A stretch of 64,000 bases of DNA. Source: Crocinitomicaceae bacterium (lineage in GTDB: Bacteria; Bacteroidota; Bacteroidia; Flavobacteriales_D; Crocinitomicaceae). The notes beneath the pieces were generated by a model, which saw only the letters and a list, made by a program, of their open reading frames with translations, had not been told where the DNA came from and ran no database searches. Both the position numbers and the translations under genes were made by a program. Location of the stretch: the NCBI GenBank assembly GCA_014762645.1, contig JABURP010000068.1, positions 94,611 to 158,610 on the forward strand, read 5' to 3'. Below are positions 54,707 through 63,330 of the stretch, piece by piece. Position 1 is the stretch's first letter. Each line of letters opens with the position of its first letter.

Positions 54707-55159
54707 CTAGAGGACGTAACGCATTTTTAACTTAACCTGTTGATGATTGTCGGTAAGATTAAAAAGGATTTCATTAAAATCCGGAAGGCTGAAAAATGGT
54801 TTCGCATTATTTGAAAATGCATATCCTTCGGTTGGAATGCCCAGAAAAAAATCCATGTCTTCATTTTCATTTTCGTCATCCAATATTGAAATGGCATATT
54901 TTCCCTTTTCAAGGTTGGGTACATTTACCAGTAGCCGATTGCAAGAAATATTTTTTTTGTCTATTTCGTAGTACCTGTAGGGATTATCAGGATATTGATT
55001 TTCATAATTGTACATGAAAAGATACAATTTTCCGTTCTTGTTTCGAATATTGGTGAATTCAACAGAGAGGGTGCATTTTTCAGTATTTTCCTGACTTCCA
55101 TCACCAGGAGAAAAGGTAAATCCGAGTAAAAACAGAGATGCGCTAATAAGCCTGACCAT
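54707..55159 (-). CDS. DUF2141 domain secreted protein
   Basis: 150 residues from ATG 55159, where a signal peptide starts (VRLISASLFLLGFTFS); an upstream Met at 55225 lies inside the preceding gene. The DUF2141 domain is about residues 30-150: VEFTNIRNKNGKLYLFMYN, then GKYAISILDDENENEDMDFF, IPTEGYAFSNNA, and a final KLKMRYVL. DUF2141 proteins are small secreted beta-sandwich proteins with no known activity. The start overlaps the preceding glycosyltransferase stop by 17 bases, so the two are translated together. Confidence 0.85.
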   Translation of the reverse strand: MVRLISASLFLLGFTFSPGDGSQENTEKCTLSVEFTNIRNKNGKLYLFMYNYENQYPDNPYRYYEIDKKNISCNRLLVNVPNLEKGKYAISILDDENENEDMDFFLGIPTEGYAFSNNAKPFFSLPDFNEILFNLTDNHQQVKLKMRYVL

Positions 55160-56666
55160 AACTAACCGTTTTTGCCGATCGTTTCCAATGGAAGATAGAA
55201 CTGATGAAAACTGTTCCATAGCCAACTATGAGAAACAACAATAGTGGTATCATTCCATAATCTTCATATTCAATGGCAATTTTTAGCCCGAAGAGAAAAT
55301 AGATGAGTAATAAACCTTCAAAATAGGTGAGTAAGCTTACTTTCTTAACATTGTATTTGTTGTTTTCCCATTTATCAGCCTTATCCTGTATATTAAATTT
55401 AGGTGTACGGATAAACGGGGATTTCTTGCCAATATACCCTTCAATGACAGCAAGAGCATTGTGTAAACCAAGCCCCATTGATATGCTCAGGAAATATGGA
55501 AATTTCCACAAGAACTCTTTGAGTGATCGCCACTTGTTTTGGTGGGTTGAATTATACGAAACCCAGTAAAATAGCCCAAGGATCAACCAGGACACCATGA
55601 ATATTGTCGCTACTTTAAATAGGGTGTTAAAGGAGTCAGTTTCAGCTTTAATAAGGATCATTGGGATGCATAAAATGGACATGGCGAGAACGAACAGGAA
55701 TACCGAACTATTCATCAAGTGGAAGATAGCGTGAATCTTTGTTTTGAGCCCAACATTTCGTGATGTAATTACTTTGCCCAGATTTTTACGGACGCATTCG
55801 GCTGCACCTTTTGTCCAGCGGAATTGTTGTGCTTTTAGCGCATTAATTTCAACGGGTAATTCAGAAGGTGAACCTAACTTCTCCAGATAAATAAATTTCC
55901 AGTTTTTTAGTTGTGCCCGGTAGCTTAGGTCAAGATCTTCGGTAAGTGTATCAGCCTGCCAATTGCCGGCATCCTCAATACATTCTTTTCGCCAGATTCC
56001 CGCCGTTCCATTAAAATTGATGAAGTGATTTCCATAATTTCTCCCTACCTGTTCAACTGTGAAATGCGCATTCAACCCAAATGCCTGTAGTTTCGTGAGA
56101 AATGAATAGTCTTCATTTGTGTATTCCCATTTCGACTGAACGACTCCTACATTTTTGTCACTCAGGAAGTGTGGTATAGCTTTTTTCAGGAAATGAGGTG
56201 CGGGTAAAAAATCGGCATCAAATATGGCAATGAATTCACCTTTACAGAAGGCTGTTCCATACTTGAGGGCACCTGCTTTATACCCCGTTCTTTTTGGTCG
56301 CCTGATATGGTTAATGTCAAATCCCTGCAGCTGATAAAACCGCACCTTACTGGCAATAATATCTACCGATTCATCTGTTGAATCATCCAGCACCTGGATT
56401 TCCAGTTTATCTTTTGGATAATCGAACTCACATACGCAGGCAATGAGACGCTCAACCACGTACATTTCATTGTAAATGGGGAGTTGTACGGTTACCATAG
56501 GTAAATCGTCTTCAGTAACTGGAGAGGGTATTGGTTTAACTTGTTTTGAAGCTCTTAAGTAATTTATTATGAGACTGAATTGTACAAGACTGTAGAGGAA
56601 AATAAACCCCATAGAAACAGCAAAGATGATGAATACAATTAAACTCACAGAATCGCTTAAAGCCAT
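55143..56666 (-). CDS. GT2 glycosyltransferase, cellulose-synthase/mannosyltransferase-like
   Basis: 507-residue membrane glycosyltransferase. One N-terminal helix (about 10-35) precedes a GT2 domain with TVQLPIYNEMYV, the DxD at 150-152 (FDADFLP), TEDLDLSYR and the QQFRW signature. This set is the processive BcsA/CslA pattern for making beta-linked polysaccharide. Four or so C-terminal helices (about 320-350, 355-375, 440-470, 475-495) form the channel. No c-di-GMP-binding PilZ domain is present. The DUF2141 gene overlaps its end. The product polymer is unknown. Confidence 0.9.
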   Translation of the reverse strand: MALSDSVSLIVFIIFAVSMGFIFLYSLVQFSLIINYLRASKQVKPIPSPVTEDDLPMVTVQLPIYNEMYVVERLIACVCEFDYPKDKLEIQVLDDSTDESVDIIASKVRFYQLQGFDINHIRRPKRTGYKAGALKYGTAFCKGEFIAIFDADFLPAPHFLKKAIPHFLSDKNVGVVQSKWEYTNEDYSFLTKLQAFGLNAHFTVEQVGRNYGNHFINFNGTAGIWRKECIEDAGNWQADTLTEDLDLSYRAQLKNWKFIYLEKLGSPSELPVEINALKAQQFRWTKGAAECVRKNLGKVITSRNVGLKTKIHAIFHLMNSSVFLFVLAMSILCIPMILIKAETDSFNTLFKVATIFMVSWLILGLFYWVSYNSTHQNKWRSLKEFLWKFPYFLSISMGLGLHNALAVIEGYIGKKSPFIRTPKFNIQDKADKWENNKYNVKKVSLLTYFEGLLLIYFLFGLKIAIEYEDYGMIPLLLFLIVGYGTVFISSIFHWKRSAKTVSYGQAY

Positions 56667-56702
56667 AAGTCGCTAAAATAAGACTGAACTTACAATAATA
56701 TC

Positions 56703-56736
56703 ACAAAAAAAGGTTGCCCAAACGGACAACCTTTAT
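56703..56736 (-). terminator. Terminator after T9SS propeller gene
   Basis: AAAGGTTG pairs with CAACCTTT, with an inner CC/GG beyond one mismatch. The minus strand exits into a TTTTTT run. It lies after the stop at 56760. Confidence 0.8.
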
Positions 56737-56759
56737 CAATTATTAAAATCTTCTTTTGT

Positions 56760-59700
56760 TTAGTGTTTGATGAATTTGCTGGTTTCAACTTTATTCCCGG
56801 CAGTAAGCTTAATAATATAAGCTCCTTTTGGAAGTTCAGCTACGTTGAAATCCACGTTATTTTCACCTGCAGCCATGTTCGTTTTATTAATTTCCTGAAC
56901 AAGGCGTCCACTCAAGCTATAAATCTGAATATTAACATTTGAGCTTGATTCCAGTGTGAAAGCAAGGTTTCCTTGATCTATCATTGGATTCGGATATACA
57001 TTCATGTTAGGAACATATTTTTCCACTTCCAGTTGATCTTGTTGACCAGGCAATGACAAGAATGCATCTGAACTCCAAATACCTCTACCATGTGATCCCA
57101 TGTAAATTTCTCCAGGTCTTAAACACCCTTCGTTATATGTTCTCCAATTCTGACGCATATCAAAAATTGGAACATTACCAAATCCTTCAGAGCAATTTTC
57201 CCATAGCGTTCCGCCATTAGATGTAATGTACGCTCCCATATCAGTACCAATTACAATTGTGTTTGGATCATCTCGATCAATTACGACACTATACACTGGT
57301 AAAGATGTACCACTAACTCCAGGGAAGCTTATGGATGGAAGGTTACCCGAAATAGTTGTCCAGGTTGCTGCTCCGGTAGCATTGTTCGTTTCTCTAACTT
57401 TGCCTGATCCGGTATAGTTTCCTAAAGTTACTACAACGTGGTCAAGATCACCTTCAACTCCAATACCTGTGACCGGTGCTCCAAACCCAGCTCCAGGATG
57501 AATTGCAGTCCAGGTGGTTTGAAGGTTTGCTACGTTTGTAACAGTGTTAACATCAATAAGCGTATCTTCATCTTTAACGGGTGAATATACGTCACCAAAT
57601 CCACTCAATCTATACAATTGCCCAGACCATGTACCCACAAATAAATGGTTACCGTCTCTGGAGAATTCCATTGTTGAAACCTGACCAATGTTGGTGTGGT
57701 TCACTCTAAACCATGCATTTGAAGATGCAGATAACCTCAATGCATTTCGTGTCATCCAAATACCATCACCGCCACCAAGTCCAATGGCCATCCATGATTG
57801 ATACGGATCCTGAACAATTAGTGTATCCCAGGCTACTGCATAGGCAATAGAATCATTACCCATGTCAAGGGTGTCTCCAGGATCAGCGGGGTTTGTACCA
57901 TAATAGTGAGGAATTGTTGAATAAGAATCAACAACAACTGTCGTGTCTATTGCTACGAGGTAAATTGAATCACCTGCTGTTATTGGGTGCGATCCAAATA
58001 CAAATGAATACTCAAATACCGATAAATTATAATCATTAGATGGCGTAATAGACGTTATTACTGTGTCAACACCTGTTGCAGCCGGATCGTAGTAAAGTGT
58101 ATCGTCAAATACAACATTAATTGGGCAGATATACTCAATGCTTGTTTGTGCTGTCATAGAAGGCACAAATACCGTGTCCCCAATTTGATAAGCCTCTTGT
58201 GGCACATACGAAACAGAATCAGTTGAATTGTTGTCGTTTGGATTTTCCCAAAGCTTAAAATTGGTAAAGAATTGTCCACAACCTGAACCGTCAGTGGCAC
58301 CAGGGTTACATCCTAAACTATTAGTACCAGCTGTGGAAAATTCAACAGGTATAAATGAATTTGAATTTTGTCCTCTATCTGCAGATCTTCTTATTGATGC
58401 ATAGTAAACTGAAGAGAATAAAATATTCCTGTTAATGAAAGATATCTCTGAGCTAAATCCGTCACCACCACCTACTTCATCAAATTCGTGCCAGGTTGAA
58501 TTGTCATGATAGTTTGCTTGTGTTCCGTTATCTTGAGCACCACCAATCACATCACCGTGAGCAGAAGCACCAATGGCGTAGAATTGCGTTACGTTGTATC
58601 CTCTGTTTGCTGGGTGGAATGTTTCACCTCCATCATCAGAAAACGCAACACCTCCGTCATTACCAACATAAAGTCTTCCCATATCGTCCCATACTAACTC
58701 ATGTTGGTCGGCATGTGCATATTGAGGAGATTGTGGGGCCAGGAACCACTGTGATAATTGTGTCCAGTTTCCAGTTGTGGCCCAAGAGTAAAGGTCAATT
58801 CCTCCAAGGATTAATTTTTTTGGATTGCCTTTTACTGCAGAAATAATATTGTCATAAGTTCCTTGTCCTGATCCTCCACCAGTCGAAAATGGAGAAAAGG
58901 AACCAGGTTGTTGGTTATTTGCCGGAGCAATCTGTGTCCAGTTAGATCCGTTGTCTGATGACATCCAGATTCCTAACAAAAAGTTATTTGCCGCAGAGGC
59001 ATATACATAGTAATTATTGTTATCCGCTCTTTCATGTGAGATGGCGTACTCTATTCTTGCAGCACCAGCTGAAATAGGATTAACTGTATTACTTGAAGAT
59101 GTCATGTCAAGGAAATTGTTACCACCATCTTGCGAAACATTTGTTTTCCCAGATGACATTCCTGCAACAATTAAGGTACCATCTTTAGATATTGAAAGTG
59201 AGTTACACGCTCCTGGTGTAAGTCCATTAGAAATATCTTCAAGTCCTACTCCTGGAGTATATCTTTTCAACCCCTGGTTGGTGGCAATCCAAATTCTATT
59301 ACTAACGTCGTCACAAACAACTTCATTGATATCACTGTAAACTTCAGTTCCAGCGATTAGTGATACACCAGTTACATTAAGGTTAGCATCTCTTTGAAGG
59401 ACAAATACTCCTTTTCCATTGGCTCCGGAATCATAAGCATTTTGTGATCCGGTTGAGCTTTCGGCACTATGTCCTGTAGCAATATAAATTGTTCCATCCA
59501 GTGTTTGACACATAGATGAGATGGCCAGGTTGTCCGCAAACAAGTCTACCGGCTCCCAAAAGCTTGCTCTCGTCCATGATTCAAATAATCCACCCGAAAC
59601 AGAACCAGCATATATATGGTTGATGTCACTTCTATCTACCAAAATGGCTCTAGTTCTACCTCCAACATTATCAGGTCCTTGTTCCTGCCATGAAATTACT

Positions 59701-59939
59701 GCTCTGTTCACTGGCATTGCATTCACCTGCTCCTTAATCCTCAAGTAAGACTCATGTGTATAGTCTCCGCGCAATTTATGGTAATATTCTAGCATTCCAT
59801 CCGCGGTACTAGATTCATGAATAAACGTTGAGTTTCTTGATTTATAAACTCCCTCTTCTGCATTAGGACCATTAAACAAAAATGCGGCAGTAAGCAATGC
59901 CACAGGTATTGATCCCAATAGTATTAGACCTTTTTTCAT
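56760..59939 (-). CDS. T9SS type A sortilin-like propeller protein
   Basis: 1059-residue secreted protein. The signal peptide or anchor (residues 5-22, GSIPVALLTAAFLFNG) is followed by a linker with helix ADGMLEYYHKLRGDY. The body (about 85-975) contains BNR/Asp-box blades (SVSGGLFESWTRA, VSQDGGNNFLDM, SSDNGSNWTQI, FSDDGGETFHP, TSNGGTLWENCSEG), interrupted by a Thr/Val/Asp-rich insert (about 595-740) that has no blade motif. Residues about 988-1059 are a type A sorting domain (MNVYPNPMIDQGNLAF, IYSLSGRLVQEINKT, KLTAGNKVETSKFIKH). Exported by T9SS; a binding or sugar-cleaving role is not shown. Confidence 0.87.
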   Translation of the reverse strand: MKKGLILLGSIPVALLTAAFLFNGPNAEEGVYKSRNSTFIHESSTADGMLEYYHKLRGDYTHESYLRIKEQVNAMPVNRAVISWQEQGPDNVGGRTRAILVDRSDINHIYAGSVSGGLFESWTRASFWEPVDLFADNLAISSMCQTLDGTIYIATGHSAESSTGSQNAYDSGANGKGVFVLQRDANLNVTGVSLIAGTEVYSDINEVVCDDVSNRIWIATNQGLKRYTPGVGLEDISNGLTPGACNSLSISKDGTLIVAGMSSGKTNVSQDGGNNFLDMTSSSNTVNPISAGAARIEYAISHERADNNNYYVYASAANNFLLGIWMSSDNGSNWTQIAPANNQQPGSFSPFSTGGGSGQGTYDNIISAVKGNPKKLILGGIDLYSWATTGNWTQLSQWFLAPQSPQYAHADQHELVWDDMGRLYVGNDGGVAFSDDGGETFHPANRGYNVTQFYAIGASAHGDVIGGAQDNGTQANYHDNSTWHEFDEVGGGDGFSSEISFINRNILFSSVYYASIRRSADRGQNSNSFIPVEFSTAGTNSLGCNPGATDGSGCGQFFTNFKLWENPNDNNSTDSVSYVPQEAYQIGDTVFVPSMTAQTSIEYICPINVVFDDTLYYDPAATGVDTVITSITPSNDYNLSVFEYSFVFGSHPITAGDSIYLVAIDTTVVVDSYSTIPHYYGTNPADPGDTLDMGNDSIAYAVAWDTLIVQDPYQSWMAIGLGGGDGIWMTRNALRLSASSNAWFRVNHTNIGQVSTMEFSRDGNHLFVGTWSGQLYRLSGFGDVYSPVKDEDTLIDVNTVTNVANLQTTWTAIHPGAGFGAPVTGIGVEGDLDHVVVTLGNYTGSGKVRETNNATGAATWTTISGNLPSISFPGVSGTSLPVYSVVIDRDDPNTIVIGTDMGAYITSNGGTLWENCSEGFGNVPIFDMRQNWRTYNEGCLRPGEIYMGSHGRGIWSSDAFLSLPGQQDQLEVEKYVPNMNVYPNPMIDQGNLAFTLESSSNVNIQIYSLSGRLVQEINKTNMAAGENNVDFNVAELPKGAYIIKLTAGNKVETSKFIKH

Positions 59940-60178
59940 AATATATTTTTTCGACTGGACGATTTTTTCCGGTGACTAATATAGCACAAACTTCGCAATT
60001 CAATACATGATTGGCCTGCAATTAGTAGCTTTTTTATACACATCTAAACCGTTCAAATTTTAATTTGTTCAAACTTAGTTTGTTTTGATCAATCAATACA
60101 AGTAATTGAACTGATTACAAAAGTACTGACTCTGATGAAATTATCAGTTGAAAATCGTGTTTCTTTATCATTTACGGA

Positions 60179-61051
60179 TTAAAAGAGATGCTTTTCTGCA
60201 TGATAAGAAGATCTCACAAGCGGACCACTTTCAACAAAACGGAACCCTTTACCAAGAGCATATTCTCGGTACTCATCAAATTTTTGAGGTGGAATAAATT
60301 CTGCTACAGGTAAGTGCTTGGGTGTAGGTTGCAGGTATTGTCCTAATGTGAGTATGTCACATTTAATAGAGGATAGATCATCAATAGTCTCATAAACTTC
60401 TTCCTCTGTCTCACCAAGCCCTAACATAACACCAGACTTGGTTTTCATTCCACCTTTTTTAAGACGCATTAATACTTCAAGGCTACGGTCATACTTTGCC
60501 TGAATACGAACTTGTTTCGTCAATCTTCTTACTGTTTCCAGGTTGTGTGATACAACTTCCGGTGCAACATCTATAATTTTTTGAAGATTTTGCCACTTCC
60601 CACCAAAATCAGGGATTAAAGTTTCCATAGTTGTTCCCGGACTTTTTCGGCGTATTGCTTTAACCGTAGCTACCCATATATCTGCGCCACCGTCTTCTAA
60701 ATCATCTCTGTCTACTGATGTGATAACAGCATGTTTAACCTGCATTAATTTGACAGATTGTGCCACTTTCGCCGGTTCAAACATATCTACCTCTAATGGT
60801 TTACCTGTTTGAACTGCACAAAAACCACATGAGCGCGTACAAATATTTCCAAGGATCATAAACGTGGCTGTTCCTTCTCCCCAACATTCTCCCATATTCG
60901 GACAATTTCCGCTTTCACAAATAGTGTGAAGTTGATGTTCGTCCACTAATGCACGAACTTTCTTGTAATTCTCACCAGTTGGCAGTTTTACACGAAGCCA
61001 TTTAGGTTTTTTTACACGGATTGGATTTTCTTTCGTCTCTACAGTCTCCAT
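60179..61051 (-). CDS. lipA: Lipoyl synthase
   Basis: 290-residue radical SAM enzyme that inserts two sulfur atoms into octanoyl-carrier protein to make lipoyl for pyruvate and 2-oxoglutarate dehydrogenases. The auxiliary [4Fe-4S] cluster Cys45, 50 and 56 ([12 protein letters not shown]) and the radical SAM cluster Cys71, 75 and 78 (CTRSCGFC) are intact. Downstream are [15 protein letters not shown] and GLGETEEEV, and the C-terminal cluster-ligand segment [11 protein letters not shown]. LipB (octanoyl transferase) is not in the window. It lies 7 bases after the outer-membrane protein gene, so both share a promoter. Confidence 0.96.
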   Translation of the reverse strand: METVETKENPIRVKKPKWLRVKLPTGENYKKVRALVDEHQLHTICESGNCPNMGECWGEGTATFMILGNICTRSCGFCAVQTGKPLEVDMFEPAKVAQSVKLMQVKHAVITSVDRDDLEDGGADIWVATVKAIRRKSPGTTMETLIPDFGGKWQNLQKIIDVAPEVVSHNLETVRRLTKQVRIQAKYDRSLEVLMRLKKGGMKTKSGVMLGLGETEEEVYETIDDLSSIKCDILTLGQYLQPTPKHLPVAEFIPPQKFDEYREYALGKGFRFVESGPLVRSSYHAEKHLF

Positions 61052-61058
61052 TTAAATC

Positions 61059-61787
61059 TTAGTATAATTTCTGTCCTATATTGAATTGCAAGTATAAGGA
61101 AGAAAAGAAATTGCTATTCTCATTGTTATACATGATTTCAATTTTTCTTCCAGGGAAGTAATCCAGCATTACTCCAAGCTCTCCACCGCTTATACTGTTT
61201 TTAAGTGCGCCAAAATTAAAATCAAAACCAAACTTACCAAAGACACCCATGCGAATTTTAGATTCACCGAGCCCTTTAAACCAGGATGATCTAGAAGAAA
61301 TGTTTCCGGAATTGTGAATGGATGGGTCATAGCGTTCATCAACGGCTTGTGCACCAATTTTCTCAATTTTTAAGTATACCGGCTTAACTAAGCCAAAAGA
61401 AGGTCCACCGCTCCATTTGGCAGCTATCTCAATACCGTTTTCACGTTTGGCCTTAAATAATATCAGTTTACCACCATAATGAGGTCTAAAGCTCACTAAC
61501 GATTTTAATTTCCCAAGATAATATCCTTTAGAATTACTTAAAGCACCAAAGATTTTGTGTTCTTTTTCGTGTCTAATGTTTGTACAGGTGAAGCCAACCG
61601 TTTGTTTGTATTTGTAGTTCTTTTGCCAACCATAATCAAACGCAAGACCCCAACCTCTGGTATTGAAGTTTAGCCCCACGGAATAATCCCTGGTCATCAG
61701 TACTTTTGATTCTCCATTCTCAACCTCTTGTGCCGAAACACTAAAAGTCGAAAACAAGAATATTAAATACAGGCATCTTTTGTACAT
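61059..61787 (-). CDS. Conserved outer-membrane protein (lipA-linked)
   Basis: 242-residue protein with signal peptide (LYLIFLFSTFSVSAQ) and strand-rich body ending in the aromatic terminal strand SSLYLQFNIGQKLY, expected for a barrel. The YSVGLNFNTRGWGLAFDYGWQKN repeat of alternating residues supports it. The arrangement immediately upstream of lipA recurs in Bacteroidota in my experience of the family, but the function is unknown. A -7 box lies 5 bases before the ATG. Confidence 0.75.
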   Translation of the reverse strand: MYKRCLYLIFLFSTFSVSAQEVENGESKVLMTRDYSVGLNFNTRGWGLAFDYGWQKNYKYKQTVGFTCTNIRHEKEHKIFGALSNSKGYYLGKLKSLVSFRPHYGGKLILFKAKRENGIEIAAKWSGGPSFGLVKPVYLKIEKIGAQAVDERYDPSIHNSGNISSRSSWFKGLGESKIRMGVFGKFGFDFNFGALKNSISGGELGVMLDYFPGRKIEIMYNNENSNFFSSLYLQFNIGQKLY

Positions 61788-61792
61788 TAGAA

Positions 61793-61800
61793 CAAATTTA
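61793..61800 (-). promoter_or_regulatory. -7 box at the start codon of outer-membrane protein/lipA operon
   Basis: Minus-strand TAAATTTG is an exact TAnnTTTG match, 5 bases before the ATG at 61787. The RNA would begin at about the ATG. Confidence 0.55.
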
Positions 61801-61872
61801 CAGAATATTCGTGTTTATATCGAAACTGTTTACACAACATAACGCACGATTCAATCATTTAGACTATAATAT

Positions 61873-62292
61873 ATGGAAAAAAATTACACTATTTTATATA
61901 AAGGAGATTTGAGATGTGAGGCTAAGCATTTAAAATCCGGATGTGACTTGACTACTGATGCCCCAACAGATAACAATGGGAAAGGGGAGCAATTTTCACC
62001 GACAGATCTTCTTGCAACAGCATTGACAACATGTATATTGACAGTAGTTGGAATTTATTTCAGAAAAAAAGGCAGAGAATTAACGGATATTCACTGTGAC
62101 GTTCAAAAAGTAATGGCCTCAGATCCCAGAAGAATTAAGGAGGTCATTATTCATTTTGATTTTTTGGACAATGAGTTTACTTATGATGAATATAAATTGA
62201 TTGAACATTACGTTCATCACTGCCCGGTAACTGAAAGTTTATCAAAGGATATAATGATCACTACGAATATAGCTTCATTCTACAGCTCGTAA
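61873..62292 (+). CDS. OsmC family peroxide-reducing protein
   Basis: 139-residue OsmC/Ohr-fold protein. The two reactive Cys of the family are present: Cys54 (ALTTCILTV) and Cys117 (HHCPVTES), which reduce organic hydroperoxides with lipoylated or thiol partners in characterised members. N-terminal strands KNYTILYKGDLRCEAKHL and PTDLLATALTTC are typical; the short N-terminus points to the YhfA-like subgroup. It is divergent from the lipA operon, and lipoyl protein is a known reductant for Ohr. Its 3' end overlaps the convergent cvpA-like gene by 18 bases. Confidence 0.9.
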   Translation: MEKNYTILYKGDLRCEAKHLKSGCDLTTDAPTDNNGKGEQFSPTDLLATALTTCILTVVGIYFRKKGRELTDIHCDVQKVMASDPRRIKEVIIHFDFLDNEFTYDEYKLIEHYVHHCPVTESLSKDIMITTNIASFYSS

Positions 62293-62781
62293 AAACAATG
62301 AGCTGCTTTGTAGTGCGGGTATGGTTTTCAATGACGTGTTTTTAACAGGTTGATAAAGGAGAGAACCTTCTTTTTGATCTTCCGGGATGAAGTTGTTTTT
62401 TTCATCTACCGACTCCAAAATAACAAGGACGGCACTGCATAAGAACAGCATTTTTAAGAATCCAAATAATACCCCTGCGGCTTTGTTAATGGGCCCCAGA
62501 GCAACGGCTTTGATCATCTTCTCGAGCATTTTACCTCCGAAAAAAACCATGGCCCCAACGCCTAAAAACGTAATGGTAAATGCAATTACGGGTAAGTATT
62601 TAGTAGTGATTCCCAATTTGTCTCGCAATATTTCTGCAATGAAGTCTGAAAAGTGAATCCCACCATAAATTCCTACAAACAATGCCAGCATGGTAAAGAA
62701 CTCAATAATGAATCCTTTCTTAAAGCCTCTCCATACACCAATAATGAGTGGAATAAATAATAAAATATCCAGATAGTTCAT
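62275..62781 (-). CDS. CvpA family membrane protein
   Basis: 168 residues with four membrane helices (about 1-18, 24-48, 62-85, 102-125) and the CvpA pattern ILLFIPLIIGVWRGFKKGFIIEF, followed by YLPVIAFTITFLGVGAMVFFGGKMLEKMIK and NKAAGVLFGFLKMLFLCSAVLVI. The family was named from colicin V production and is also linked to envelope integrity. The C-terminal tail is soluble. A 17-base palindrome lies 45 bases ahead of its start. Confidence 0.88.
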   Translation of the reverse strand: MNYLDILLFIPLIIGVWRGFKKGFIIEFFTMLALFVGIYGGIHFSDFIAEILRDKLGITTKYLPVIAFTITFLGVGAMVFFGGKMLEKMIKAVALGPINKAAGVLFGFLKMLFLCSAVLVILESVDEKNNFIPEDQKEGSLLYQPVKNTSLKTIPALQSSSLFLRAVE

Positions 62782-62826
62782 CTCGAAGGTTATCGAAACA
62801 AAAATAATTCGGAAATTTGTGCATTA

Positions 62827-62843
62827 CCTGAGTTTAACTCAGG
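62827..62843. promoter_or_regulatory. Perfect palindrome in divergent promoter region
   Basis: CCTGAGTT-T-AACTCAGG, an 8-base dyad with one central base. A minus-strand -7 box TATGTTTG (62856-62849) ends 5 bases away, so the palindrome would cover the start of the cvpA-like transcript, like an operator. Confidence 0.55.
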
Positions 62844-62868
62844 ACTTGCAAACATAACACTGTTCAAA

Positions 62869-63210
62869 TTGGATCATAAAACCATTATAGAATACCAGGG
62901 AATTGTTCAACAACTCGAATCTAAATTCGGAGAAGGTTTAGACCTGGATTCTGTGTTGCTGCTCATTGGAATTCAGGAATTAGGATTTGGTTATAAACGT
63001 TATTCGAAGGATGAAAAGATGAACCTCATGCATGTTGCAATCTGCACCATTCTTGAGCCTTTTGGGTTTTACGAGTTTACGCATAATGATGAGGATGGAT
63101 GGCCACACTTTGATAAAGTGGGAAATATTCCTCCTTTAAAAGGAAAAGAGCAGGAATTTTTACTGAAGGAGGCCGTAACACAATACTTTCGGGTGAATGA
63201 TTATTTATAA
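62869..63210 (+). CDS. Conserved small cytoplasmic protein, unknown function
   Basis: 113 residues starting with TTG (no ATG precedes). It is mostly helical: EYQGIVQQLESKFGEGLDLDSVLLLIGIQELGFGYKRYSKDEKMNLMHVAICTILEPFGFYEF, with a short conserved tail DGWPHFDKVGNIPP. I recognise it as a family conserved in Bacteroidota without assigned function. It lies divergent from the cvpA-like gene, sharing a 17-base palindrome, and ahead of rseP. Confidence 0.72.
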   Translation: MDHKTIIEYQGIVQQLESKFGEGLDLDSVLLLIGIQELGFGYKRYSKDEKMNLMHVAICTILEPFGFYEFTHNDEDGWPHFDKVGNIPPLKGKEQEFLLKEAVTQYFRVNDYL

Positions 63211-63304
63211 TCGGTTCGCATCTTTTTACCCCCGCTTCGTTAATTAATTATAACAGATTTAGAATTTGATGGCCGTATTTTTAAGATTTACCCCATCAAA
63301 ATCT

Positions 63305-63312
63305 TATCTTTG
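63305..63312 (+). promoter_or_regulatory. -7 box for rseP
   Basis: TATCTTTG is an exact TAnnTTTG match ending 18 bases before the ATG at 63331. A TTTA sits 20 bases upstream as a partial -33. Confidence 0.6.
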
Positions 63313-63330
63313 CGCATCTAAATTTCATTA

